Source of the DNA: RHKX01 sp046330415
GTDB lineage: Bacteria; Actinomycetota; Thermoleophilia; Solirubrobacterales; 70-9
Length of the DNA: 64,000 bases
Assembly: GCA_046330415.1 (NCBI GenBank)
Contig: JAXLSW010000025.1
Location: forward strand, 1 to 64,000
Direction: 5' to 3'
Both the position numbers and the translations under genes were made by a program. The notes under the pieces were generated by a model. It saw nothing but the letters and a program-made list of their open reading frames with translations. It made no database searches and had not been told where the DNA came from. This document shows positions 55,063 to 63,141 of the stretch, one piece after another. How positions within the stretch are numbered: the stretch's first letter is position 1; each line of letters begins with the position of its first letter.

Positions 55063-55775
55063 TCAGTCGCCCGGGCGGCCGGCCTCGATCTCGACCACGA
55101 TCGTCGCCGCCAGCTCTCCCGCGGCGTCGCAGAACCAGAGCCGGTTGCCGCTGCGGTGCACGGTGGCGAGACCGGTCCCGATGCCTCCTCTGTACTCGGC
55201 TTCGAGCGACCCCGGTGAATCCGCGAGGGCGTCGAGCTCGAGCAGCTCCTCGGCCGCGCGCCAGTACATCGTGTTGTTGACGTGGCCGGCGACGTCGAGG
55301 TCGGCGCGGACGAATCGCCATTCCCGGACCGCGGCGTCATCGGGCGGCTGTGCCTCGTGCCGAAGCGAGCTGCGGGCCCGGTTGGCGGCCGCGCTCTCAC
55401 CGTAGACGGCGTGGAACTCCTCCGGGAGCCGGGCCGGGCGGCGCAGGACCGGGTCGAGGTGGACCCAGATCGCGGTCACGTCGAGCTTCGCCCCCTGTCG
55501 CCGCGAATCTGGATCGTGCGTTCGGCGGCCGACTTCGCCATGCCGCTGCACCAGGTGCGGAGCTCGAGCCGCTCGCCGAAGCGGGGGAGTCGCTCGCTCG
55601 CGATCCTCGTGCGGCGGATGATACAAGCTGTCTGTAGCGTCAGGCCCGCGTCCAGCGAGTCGGCGACGGCGACCTCCTGCAGCCACCGCCCGAGCGAGTG
55701 TGGATGGGCGACACCGCGCTCGTCGACGTCGATCCCGTCGACGTCCTGGTGGCCGATGTAGACCCGTCCCGTCAG
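55063..55775 (-). pseudogene. Acyl-ACP thioesterase-like gene, one-base frameshift
   Basis: About 235 residues over two frames. The upstream frame carries HPHSLGRWLQEVAVADSLDA and RLELRTWCSGMAKSAAERT, the first hotdog domain. After a C run at 55491-55495 (G run on the coding strand) the sequence continues in the next frame as AKLDVTAIWVHLDPV, then VRADLDVAGHVNNTMYW, the second hotdog with its active-site region. One extra G restores the gene. It would hydrolyse acyl-ACP or acyl-CoA. The start is uncertain (a CTG overlapping the upstream TGA at 55775). Decay or sequencing error; frames otherwise look intact. Confidence 0.78.
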
Positions 55776-56236
55776 CGCGCGCCGGGGTTCTCGACGTACT
55801 CCTTGAGGCCCTCGGCGGCGCCCTTGGTGAGGAACTCCTTCACCTTCCCCTCGGCGGGGCCGCGGAGAAGCATCCCGAAGATGCGGCCCGGGTCGGCGAC
55901 GAGGTCGAAGGTCGCGCGGGTTCGCGCGCCGCCGTCGAGCTCCTCGAAGATCCAGCGCCCGTTCAGCGACTTCGTGTCGCCCTTCTCCTGGACCCAGCTC
56001 ATCCCGGCGGGTTCGTCCTCGTAGGAGAAGCGCAGCCGCTGGTGGGTGGTCTTGACCTTCGCGTCCGAGGTGCTGTCGACGAGGGTCGCGCGACCCTGAT
56101 CGTCGGTCTCGAGGGTCTCGACCGTCTGCAGCGCCGGCTGCCATGCGGTCGAGGCCGGCACGTCGGCCGCGACGTCGAAGACCTCCTGCATGGGCGCGTC
56201 GATCTCGACGGTCCAGCTCGCCTCTAGTAGTCCCAT
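55772..56236 (-). CDS. SRPBCC (START-like) family protein
   Basis: 154 residues from ATG 56236 (56248 also possible). The pattern of a hydrophobic-ligand-binding helix-grip fold is seen: VEIDAPMQEVFDVAADV, TAWQPALQTVETLE and WIFEELDGGARTRATFDL. Members bind lipids or polyketides, or act as cyclases. It lies just upstream of the thioesterase-like gene in the same direction, so the two may act on related lipids; this is inference. Confidence 0.75.
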   Translation of the reverse strand: MGLLEASWTVEIDAPMQEVFDVAADVPASTAWQPALQTVETLETDDQGRATLVDSTSDAKVKTTHQRLRFSYEDEPAGMSWVQEKGDTKSLNGRWIFEELDGGARTRATFDLVADPGRIFGMLLRGPAEGKVKEFLTKGAAEGLKEYVENPGAR

Positions 56237-56285
56237 CGCGCGGCACATTAACCGGGGGCGGAGCCGAGCCGGGATCCGGCCGCTC

Positions 56286-56291
56286 TAGAGT
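56286..56291 (+). promoter_or_regulatory. Putative -10 hexamer of pdxH
   Basis: TAGAGT ends eight bases before GTG 56300, another leaderless-type promoter. Confidence 0.4.
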
Positions 56292-56299
56292 CCGGCCTC

Positions 56300-56920
56300 G
56301 TGCCCCGACGCCCCGACATGCCGCCCTTCTCGGAGGGCGATCTGCGCGAGGACCCCTTCGAGCTGTTCGCCGCCTGGTACGAGCTCGCGCGCGAGGAGGC
56401 CTCCCTCGCGGAGGCGATGTGCCTCGCGACGGTCGACGAGGACGGCATGCCCGATGCGCGGATGGTCCTGCTCAAGGGCTTCGGTCCCGAGGGGTTCCGC
56501 TTCTTCACCAACAGCGGTTCGGCGAAGGGCGGCCAGCTCGCGGCCCGGCCGGCGGCGGCGCTCGTCCTCTACTGGCGGGAGCTCGATCGCCAGGTGCGGG
56601 TGCGCGGCGTCGTCGAGCGGCTCGGCGAGGAGGCCTCCGACGAGTACTTCGCCACGCGTCCGCACGAGAGCCGGATCGGTGCCTGGGCGAGCCCACAGAG
56701 CCGGCCGCTCGCCGACCGCGGCGAGCTCGATCGGCGCGTGGCCGAGATCGAGGCCCGTTTCGGCGACGGTGAGGTGCCGCGACCGGAGTACTGGGGCGGC
56801 TACCTGGTCGTGCCGGAGCGGATCGAGTTCTGGCAGGGGCAGGTGGGCCGGCTGCACGACCGCTTCGTCTACACCCGTTCGGGGGGCGCCGCCTGGTCGC
56901 CTCGGCGCCTCGCCCCCTGA
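56300..56920 (+). CDS. pdxH: Pyridoxamine 5'-phosphate oxidase
   Basis: Oxidises pyridoxine or pyridoxamine phosphate to pyridoxal phosphate with FMN. It has 206 residues of the split-barrel family. FMN-site residues in RMVLLKGFGPEGFRFFTN and KGGQLAARP (about residues 52-85), VRVRGVVERL, and the C-terminal substrate motif ASPQSRPLADR and RLHDRFVYTR are all present. GTG 56300 is chosen for the upstream TAGAGT. Ppx follows in the opposite direction. Confidence 0.93.
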   Translation: MPRRPDMPPFSEGDLREDPFELFAAWYELAREEASLAEAMCLATVDEDGMPDARMVLLKGFGPEGFRFFTNSGSAKGGQLAARPAAALVLYWRELDRQVRVRGVVERLGEEASDEYFATRPHESRIGAWASPQSRPLADRGELDRRVAEIEARFGDGEVPRPEYWGGYLVVPERIEFWQGQVGRLHDRFVYTRSGGAAWSPRRLAP

Positions 56921-56944
56921 GGCGAGCGGGCTACCCGCAGCGGG

Positions 56945-57892
56945 CTAGCCGTGATTGCCTGATCCCATCAGGGACCGGCCGTTGGCGGCGGCCGAGATCG
57001 CGGCTCCGTAGAGGATGTCGCGCTCGGAGACCTCGACCTCGTCGAGGCCGAACGCGCGCATCGCCTTGATCAGGATGACGACGCCGGCGACGATCGTCGG
57101 GGCACGGTCAGGGTGGACCCCGGGGACGTGGGCGCGCTCGGCGACCGGCAGGGAGGCGAGGCGGGAGCATGCCTGCTGCGCGCTCGCGAGAGACAGGTGG
57201 TGTCCCTCGACGACGTCGGCGTCGAAGTCCTCGAGCTCGAGCTCAACCGCGGCGAGGGTCGCCGGGGTGCCGGCGACGGCGATGGCGTGCTCAGCGCGCA
57301 GCCCCGGATGGGAGGACAACTCCGCCTCGAGCGTGCCGCCGACGTCGTCGGAGAGCGCTTCGAGCTCCTCGGTCCGCGGCGGGTCGGCGTGCACGTGGCG
57401 TTCGGAGTGGCGGACGACCCCGACCTGCAGGGAGGTGTGGAACTCCGGCTCGGGGCCGGAGCCGACGATGAGCTCGGTCGAGCCGCCGCCGATGTCGACG
57501 ACGAGGGTCTTGCGGCCGACATGGCCGCCGCTGCGGGCACCGCGGTACGTGAGCCGGGCTTCCTGGAGACCGTCGATGACGCGGGCCTCCAGCGAGAAGC
57601 GCTCGCGCAATTCGGCCAGGAAGGCATCGCCGTTGGAGGCGTCGCGGACCGCGCTGGTGGCGAAGGCGACGGTGCGCTCGGCGCCCAGCCGCTCGGCCTC
57701 GGCGACGTAATCGCCGACCGCGGCGTAGACGTCCTCGATGTTCTCGGTCGCGAGCTGTCCGGAGGTCTCGACGCCGCGGCCGAGGCCGGTCACTCGGGCC
57801 TCGCGGTGGACCGCGTCGGCGTGCTCACCCTCGACGTCGGCGATGAGCAGCCGCGTCGAGTTCGTTCCCATGTCGATGGCTGCGACTCGCAA
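56945..57892 (-). CDS. ppx: Ppx/GppA exopolyphosphatase
   Basis: Hydrolyses polyphosphate or the pppGpp gamma-phosphate. It has 315 residues, a one-module (Ppx2-like) form. The actin-like ATPase-fold motifs are MGTNSTRLLIADVEGE, LVVDIGGGSTELIVG and IAVAGTPATLAAV. It lacks the C-terminal HD domain. The start is TTG 57892 with TACGAT on the minus strand at 57905-57900. It is convergent with pdxH. Confidence 0.9.
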   Translation of the reverse strand: MRVAAIDMGTNSTRLLIADVEGEHADAVHREARVTGLGRGVETSGQLATENIEDVYAAVGDYVAEAERLGAERTVAFATSAVRDASNGDAFLAELRERFSLEARVIDGLQEARLTYRGARSGGHVGRKTLVVDIGGGSTELIVGSGPEPEFHTSLQVGVVRHSERHVHADPPRTEELEALSDDVGGTLEAELSSHPGLRAEHAIAVAGTPATLAAVELELEDFDADVVEGHHLSLASAQQACSRLASLPVAERAHVPGVHPDRAPTIVAGVVILIKAMRAFGLDEVEVSERDILYGAAISAAANGRSLMGSGNHG

Positions 57893-57899
57893 GGCGCCG

Positions 57900-57905
57900 A
57901 TCGTA
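57900..57905 (-). promoter_or_regulatory. Putative -10 hexamer of ppx
   Basis: TACGAT on the minus strand, seven bases before TTG 57892. Confidence 0.35.
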
Positions 57906-57948
57906 GTGGGACACGCGTACCGGCACGCTTACGGCTCGGCGCGGCCCC

Positions 57949-59007
57949 TCATCGACGTCCCGCCTCGAACCCCCGAAGTGCCGCGACGACGAGGCCGCCG
58001 ATCGCATCGAGGTCGTAGCCGCCCTCCTGGACGATCACCGTCGGCAGGCCGAGCTCGCCGAGGATGCGCCCGCCCTCGCCGTAGCCGGCGAGCGTGACGT
58101 CGAGTGGGCTCTCGGGATCGCCCCCGGCGGCGTCGACGCCCAGCGGCACGACCAGCGAGCGGGCGCCGCCGTCACGGGCCCAGGCGGCGAGTTGCGAGAT
58201 CGCCTCCAGCCATGGGGCGTCGCCGGAGCCCGGGGAGAGGGTGAGGTTGCGGTTGTGCTCGCCGTCCGCGTCCTCGAAGCCGAGGAAGTGAGGGAACCAG
58301 CCCGCGGCCGGATCGACGTGAACGGAGCCGGTCAGAACCGTCGGATCGTCGGCGAAGATCGCCTCCGTGCCGTTGCCGTGGTGAGCGTCGATGTCGATCA
58401 CGGCGACGGGACCGCCGAGCCGCTTCCGCAGCCCGGCGGCGGCGAGCGCCGCGTTGTTGAGGTAGCAGGAGCCGCCGATCGCCTCGCGCGTGGCGTGGTG
58501 GCCGGGCGGGCGGCAGAGCGCGTAGGCGGCGCCGGCGGATCCGCCGTCAGCCGTGGCGACGAGCTCGGCCGCGCTGATCGCGGCATCGGCCGCGCCCCGC
58601 GCCGCCTCCCATGTGCCGGGGCCGATCAGGGTCATCGTGTCGTAGGCGAAGAGGCCGGCGCGAGCGCTCATCGCCGCCGGCGTCCGCGGCTCGGCCCCGG
58701 CGAGCATCCCGGGGGTGGGGAAGATGTAGGGGACGACACGGTCCTGGCCGGGGTCGTCGGTCAGCCCGGCCTCCTCCCATCGCTCCCAGGCGTGCTCGAG
58801 GTGGTCCAGCAGCGCCGGGTCGTGGACGGCGGCGAGGTCGCTGAGCGGGTGAGGCGTGGCGGCGGTCAGGGTCGCGCCGGCCTCGAGCAGCGCCGCCCGG
58901 ATCCGTTCAGCGCGCTCGGGCACCTCCGTGCCGGGGGTGCGCACCCCGACCCAGATCTCGGCACCCGGGACGTGGCGGGCGTGCTGCTCGTCGCAGACCA
59001 CCGGCAT
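57949..59007 (-). CDS. Histone deacetylase family protein (acetoin-utilisation type)
   Basis: 352 residues, a zinc amidohydrolase that removes acetyl groups from lysine or polyamine-like substrates. The key motifs are ALCRPPGHHATR (catalytic His pair), DIDAHHGNGTEAIF (zinc Asp and His), VPLGVDAAGGDPES (zinc Asp), and EGGYDLDA. ATG 59007 is used; a TTG at 59046 would add 13 residues without better context. The gene is divergent from the lysine-catabolism operon. Start context is poor. Confidence 0.86.
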   Translation of the reverse strand: MPVVCDEQHARHVPGAEIWVGVRTPGTEVPERAERIRAALLEAGATLTAATPHPLSDLAAVHDPALLDHLEHAWERWEEAGLTDDPGQDRVVPYIFPTPGMLAGAEPRTPAAMSARAGLFAYDTMTLIGPGTWEAARGAADAAISAAELVATADGGSAGAAYALCRPPGHHATREAIGGSCYLNNAALAAAGLRKRLGGPVAVIDIDAHHGNGTEAIFADDPTVLTGSVHVDPAAGWFPHFLGFEDADGEHNRNLTLSPGSGDAPWLEAISQLAAWARDGGARSLVVPLGVDAAGGDPESPLDVTLAGYGEGGRILGELGLPTVIVQEGGYDLDAIGGLVVAALRGFEAGRR

Positions 59008-59103
59008 CGAAATCGACGTCAACTCGGCCGCACTCCTCACTCCCAAACCTGAAGACCACCAAGGATCACCTAAGAGGTCTGAACCGTTCTGGCGTGTTAG
59101 CCT

Positions 59104-59113
59104 AACGATCGTT
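59104..59113. promoter_or_regulatory. TetR-type operator AACGATCGTT
   Basis: A perfect 10-bp palindrome within TTAGCCTAACGATCGTTC, just before the first gene of the kdd operon and in its divergent promoter region. AACG-N2-CGTT palindromes are typical of TetR-family operators, and a TetR gene lies downstream in the operon (61406-62128). Confidence 0.55.
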
Positions 59114-59114
59114 C

Positions 59115-60179
59115 ATGAGGGAGGAGAGGCCCGATGATCGAAGCCGCGGAGATCGGCTCGGCGCGCATCGCGTGCTCGCTCCGGCGGGCGCGCTCCCGCA
59201 GCCGGCGGAGCGGCTCGACCCCTCCCCGCCGCTCGGCGACCTCGAGTTCGAGGTCGACGTCGAGCGCCTCTGCCTCGACTCGACCTCCTTCCGGGAGATC
59301 CGGGCGAACGCCTCGGCCGACCCCGCTGCGATGGCCGAGCGCATCGGGGCGATCGTCGCGGCGCGCGGGAAGATGCACAACCCCGCCACCGGCTCCGGCG
59401 GCGTCCTGCTCGGGACCGTCGCCGCCGTCGGCGCGGAGTTCCCCGATGCGCCCCCCGTCGGCTCGCGGATCGTCACCCTCGCTTCGTTGACCCTGACGCC
59501 GCTGCGGCTCGCATCGGTCGACCGCGTCGACCCCGACTCCGCGCAGGTCGAGGTGACGGGCACCGCCTACGTCGCCGCGAGCGCTCCGTGGGGGCCCCTT
59601 CCCGACGACATCGACGACGCCACCGCGATCGAGCTCTACGACGTCTACGGCGCCGGCTCCCACACCCGCGACCTCGTTTCGCCGGGCGACACCGTCTGCG
59701 TGCTCGGCGCGGGGCACGCCGGCAAGCTCGCGCTCGCGGCCGCACGCGACGGGGGCGCGGGCAGGCTGATCGCCGCCGACGTCGATCTCGGGGCCGCCGC
59801 CCTCGTCGCCGATCTCGGGCTCTGCGACGTCGCCGTGGCCACCGACCTTCGCGACCCGCTCGGGGCGCTCGCGGCCCTGGGCGAGGCAGGTGCGCCGCCC
59901 GCGGACCTCACCGTCGTGGTCGTCAACGCAACCGACTGCGAGTCGACGGCGATCCTCGCCACCGCCGACGGCGGGACCGTCCTCTTCTACTCGATGGCGA
60001 CCAGCTTCCAGACGGCGGCGCTCAGTGCTGACGGGATGAGCCGCGACGTGCGGATGCTCGTCGGCAACGGCTTCGCTCCCGATCGAGGCGCCTACGCGCT
60101 CGACCTCTACCGCCGCGACCCCATCCTGCGCGAGGCGCTCGCCGCGGGGGGACGGGAGATCCCGGAGGTCGTCCGGTGA
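59115..60179 (+). CDS. kdd: 3,5-diaminohexanoate dehydrogenase (kdd-like), 5' end uncertain
   Basis: Converts L-erythro-3,5-diaminohexanoate to 5-amino-3-oxohexanoate, a step of lysine fermentation/degradation. The Rossmann NAD site is GDTVCVLGAGHAGKLALAA, followed by AADVDLGAAALVADLG. The N-terminus RVLAPAGALPQPAERLD fits the family. In this frame only ATG 59115 opens it, one base after the operator and without a ribosome site. A second ATG (59134) has GGGAGGAG before it but is in another frame (EAAEIGSARI); adding one G near 59160 would join the two. So the true start is probably 59134 with a suspected one-base deletion. Confidence 0.82.
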   Translation: MREERPDDRSRGDRLGAHRVLAPAGALPQPAERLDPSPPLGDLEFEVDVERLCLDSTSFREIRANASADPAAMAERIGAIVAARGKMHNPATGSGGVLLGTVAAVGAEFPDAPPVGSRIVTLASLTLTPLRLASVDRVDPDSAQVEVTGTAYVAASAPWGPLPDDIDDATAIELYDVYGAGSHTRDLVSPGDTVCVLGAGHAGKLALAAARDGGAGRLIAADVDLGAAALVADLGLCDVAVATDLRDPLGALAALGEAGAPPADLTVVVVNATDCESTAILATADGGTVLFYSMATSFQTAALSADGMSRDVRMLVGNGFAPDRGAYALDLYRRDPILREALAAGGREIPEVVR

Positions 60180-60583
60180 GCGCACCCGTCGCCGGCCATC
60201 GCGTCCAGGTGCGCTGGAAGGACCTCGACGGCCTCGGGCACGTCAACAACGCGGTCGTGCTCACGTACCTGGAGGAGGGCCGCGACGCGTTCCTCGAGGC
60301 GTGTGGGATCAACCGCGATCAGTACGTCGTCGGCCGCTGCTCGCTCACCTTCCTCGCCGAGATCGATCCCTCCCACGGCGATGTGGTGGTCACCTGCGTG
60401 GTCGAAGAGGTCGGCCGCTCGAGCCTGCGTACCCGCGAGAGCATCCTCGCCACCGACGGCGGGGTGATCGTCGAGGCCGAGTTCGGACTCGTCCTCTGGG
60501 ACAGCGAGACGCGGGGCTCCCGCCCCATAACCGACCGTGAGCGCGCCGAGCTCACCCGTAGATCAGAGGAGGTGCTCGCTTGA
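60176..60583 (+). CDS. Hotdog-fold thioesterase-like protein
   Basis: 135 residues, YbgC/4HBT type. The active-site region is RWKDLDGLGHVNNAVVLTYL, with the Asp of DLDG. Overlaps kdd and kce by four bases each. In lysine-fermentation clusters the next step after Kce is 3-aminobutyryl-CoA ammonia lyase (Kal), which also has a hotdog fold, so this could be a Kal-like enzyme or a CoA thioesterase. Sequence alone favours thioesterase. Confidence 0.75.
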   Translation: MSAPVAGHRVQVRWKDLDGLGHVNNAVVLTYLEEGRDAFLEACGINRDQYVVGRCSLTFLAEIDPSHGDVVVTCVVEEVGRSSLRTRESILATDGGVIVEAEFGLVLWDSETRGSRPITDRERAELTRRSEEVLA

Positions 60584-61413
60584 GCTCCTGGGATTCAGAC
60601 CCGGTCGTCGTCACCTGCGCCATCACCGGCGCCGACGTGTTCCGCGACAACAACCCCAACATCCCCTACACGACGAAGGAGGTCGCCGACTCCGCGATCG
60701 AGGCGGCGAGCGCGGGCGCGACGATCGCTCACCTTCACGTCCGCGAGGACGACGGCACCCCGAGCGGGCGTCCGGAGCTCTTCGTCGACGTCATCGACCG
60801 GATCCGCGCCGGCGCCCCCGACCTGCTGACGATGGTCTCGACGGGCGGCAGCAACGACATGACGATCGAGGAGCGGACGACGGGGCTCGAGGCCTCGCCC
60901 GACATCTCCGGCGTCGAGTCGGGCTCGATGAACTTCGGCGACGAGACGTTCATCACGCCGCCGCCCGCCGGGCGAGGGATCGCCAAGCGCGCGCTCGACG
61001 CCGGCATCGCCCTCGAGGTCGAGGTCTTCGATGTCGGCCACGTCGTCAGCGCGGTCCGCTGGCTCGAGCAGGGGGTCATCCCGGGGCCGATGCGGATCAA
61101 CCTCGTCTTCGGCGTCCCCGGCGGCATCGACGCCTCGCCGGAGGCGCTCGACGCGATGCTGCGCCCGCTCCCCCCGGAGACGTTCTGGACCGTCACCTGC
61201 ATCGGCCGTCATCACCGCCGGATGCTCGGACTCGCGCTCCTGAAGGGCGCGCCGGGGATCCGCACCGGGCTCGAGGACGTCGCCTACATCTCGCGAGGGG
61301 TTCACGCGCCCTCCAACGCGGCGCTGGTTGAGATGGCCGTCGACATGACCCGGCATCTCGGGCGCGAGGTCGCGAGCCCCGAGCAGGCGAGGGAGCTGCT
61401 GGGCCTTGGCTGA
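60580..61413 (+). CDS. kce: 3-keto-5-aminohexanoate cleavage enzyme (BKACE family)
   Basis: 277 residues. Cleaves 5-amino-3-oxohexanoate with acetyl-CoA into 3-aminobutyryl-CoA and acetoacetate. Zinc ligands are AHLHVRED (His-x-His, about residue 47) and the Glu of RTGLED, which also carries the substrate Arg and Asp of Kce. The STGGSNDMT and SGVESGSMNFGDE segments fit Kce. Together with kdd upstream, the substrate assignment is better than for a lone BKACE, but other beta-keto acids are possible. Overlaps the TetR gene by eight bases. Confidence 0.85.
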   Translation: MSSWDSDPVVVTCAITGADVFRDNNPNIPYTTKEVADSAIEAASAGATIAHLHVREDDGTPSGRPELFVDVIDRIRAGAPDLLTMVSTGGSNDMTIEERTTGLEASPDISGVESGSMNFGDETFITPPPAGRGIAKRALDAGIALEVEVFDVGHVVSAVRWLEQGVIPGPMRINLVFGVPGGIDASPEALDAMLRPLPPETFWTVTCIGRHHRRMLGLALLKGAPGIRTGLEDVAYISRGVHAPSNAALVEMAVDMTRHLGREVASPEQARELLGLG

Positions 61414-62128
61414 CGCCCCCGCCAGTCCAACCCCCCGCGCGGCCCGCCCCGCCCGCAGGGCGCGCGCCGGCGAGGACGGCCGCACCTCAGGCCGTCGCGG
61501 CCCGGAGACGCGCGAGGCGATCGACCGCGCCGCGATCGAGCTCTTCGCGAAGCTCGGCTACCACGCCGCCTCGATGCGGGAGATCGCTGCGGCCGCTGGG
61601 ATCCAGCCGGCCGCGATCTACCACTGGTACCCGAGCAAGGAGGCGATCCTCGTCCGCCTCCAAGACGACTTCATGGAGCAGCTCACGGCGAAGGTCCAGG
61701 CCGCGATGGACCGGCAGAAGCGTCCGGCGCTCCGGCTCGCCGCGGCGGTTCGCGAGCACGTCGTGTTCCACGGGCTGCACCGGCAGGAGGCGTTCGTGAC
61801 CGACAGCGAGATCCGCGCACTCGCCCCGGGGCCGCGCCGCGCCCTGATCGCCAAGCGCGACGCCTACGAGGAGATCTTCGCCGCCGAGATCAGAGCCGGG
61901 GTGGGCGATGGCTCGCTGCGCAGCTCCGATCCGTCGGTCGCGGCCTTCGCGATCCTCCTGCAGTGCACGGGGGTCGCGCTCTGGTTCGACCCGCGCGGCA
62001 GCCTCAGCCTCGAGCAGGTCGCCGACCTCCACATCGAGATCAGCCTCGGCTCCGTCGGTGGGTCGGCGAAGCTGATCGGCGATGCGATCGCTCGCGTCTC
62101 CGGCGAGCCGGCGGGGGGTGCGGGCTGA
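61406..62128 (+). CDS. TetR-family repressor
   Basis: 240 residues. An extended basic N-terminus (about 35 residues) precedes the HTH: IELFAKLGYHAASMREIAAA and GIQPAAIYHWYPSKEAILV. The C-terminal ligand domain ends with VGGSAKLIGDAIARVSGE. It is inside the kdd-kce operon and likely acts on the AACGATCGTT site at 59104-59113, perhaps sensing an acyl-CoA or amino-keto intermediate (inference). Confidence 0.86.
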   Translation: MADAPASPTPRAARPARRARAGEDGRTSGRRGPETREAIDRAAIELFAKLGYHAASMREIAAAAGIQPAAIYHWYPSKEAILVRLQDDFMEQLTAKVQAAMDRQKRPALRLAAAVREHVVFHGLHRQEAFVTDSEIRALAPGPRRALIAKRDAYEEIFAAEIRAGVGDGSLRSSDPSVAAFAILLQCTGVALWFDPRGSLSLEQVADLHIEISLGSVGGSAKLIGDAIARVSGEPAGGAG

Positions 62129-63141
62129 TGGCCGGCGTCGGCGAGGGGCCGGTCAGGCCCACCGCGATGGTGAAGCCTCCGGCACTGCCCGATAACGCGA
62201 CGATCGCGGTCGTCGCGCCGGCGAGCCCACCGCAGACGCGCTCGGAGATCGAGCAGGCGGTCGCCTACTTCGAGTCCCGCGGTCACACCGTCCTGCTCGG
62301 CCCCAACCACCGCAAGGTCCACGGCTACCTGGCCGGCACCGACGAGGAGCGGGCCGCCGACCTGCAGTGGGCGCTGACCGAGCCGGGGATCGACATGGTC
62401 CACGCGCTCGAGGGCGGCTACGGCACGGCCCGCTGCCACCCGCTGATCGACTGGGACGCGGTCGCCGCCGCCGACCCGCGGATCGTCTGCGGCTTCAGCG
62501 ATCTCACGGCGCTGCATCTGTTCGTCCAGCGCTACGCCGGATGGGTGAGCCTCTACGGGCCGAGCTTCCTGCGCTTCACCCGTTCCAAGGGCGACTACCA
62601 GCTCACGCCCGAGACGGAGGAGTGGTTTCACCGGGCGCTGAAGGCGGAGCCGCTCGGCAAGGTCTTCGAGGATCCCGAGGAGCCCTACGTGTTGACCCTG
62701 GGCGAGGGGGTGGCTGAGGCGCCGCTGGTCGGCGGCTGCCTGACGCTGCTCTGCTCGAGCATCGGCACCCCCTACGAGGTGGAGACCGAGGGCAGGATCC
62801 TGATCGTCGAGGACCTCAACACCGACCCCTACCTGGTCGACACCGCCCTCAACCACCTGCGGCTCGCGGGCAAGCTCGACGGGATCGCCGGCTTCGCGTT
62901 CGGCACCAGCGTCAACCTCACCTACCAGACGCTTCCGGAGGGGCCGGAGTCGACGCTCTCGGTCGAGGAGATCCTCGACGAGCTGATCGCCCCCCTCGGT
63001 GTCCCCGCGATCTCGAACGTGCCGTTCGGGCACGGCAAGCACCTGGCGACGATGCCGCTGGGAGCGATGGCCCGCATCGACGGAGCCGGCAAGTCCCTGG
63101 AGATCCTCGAGCCCGCTGTGGAGGCGGTAGGAGCGGTATGA
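62128..63141 (+). CDS. S66 family peptidase (LD-carboxypeptidase/MccF-like)
   Basis: 337 residues. Serine peptidase with NATIAVVAPASPPQTRSEIE, the nucleophile Ser in IVCGFSDLTALHLF, Glu in ILIVEDLNTDPY and His in VPFGHGKHLATMPLG, the usual S66 catalytic triad. Family members remove D-Ala from murein tetrapeptides or hydrolyse acyl-aminoacyl adenylates (MccF). ATG 62128 shares the TGATG of the tetR stop. In this operon it may process a peptide or amide that feeds the pathway, but that is a guess. Confidence 0.83.
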   Translation: MAGVGEGPVRPTAMVKPPALPDNATIAVVAPASPPQTRSEIEQAVAYFESRGHTVLLGPNHRKVHGYLAGTDEERAADLQWALTEPGIDMVHALEGGYGTARCHPLIDWDAVAAADPRIVCGFSDLTALHLFVQRYAGWVSLYGPSFLRFTRSKGDYQLTPETEEWFHRALKAEPLGKVFEDPEEPYVLTLGEGVAEAPLVGGCLTLLCSSIGTPYEVETEGRILIVEDLNTDPYLVDTALNHLRLAGKLDGIAGFAFGTSVNLTYQTLPEGPESTLSVEEILDELIAPLGVPAISNVPFGHGKHLATMPLGAMARIDGAGKSLEILEPAVEAVGAV

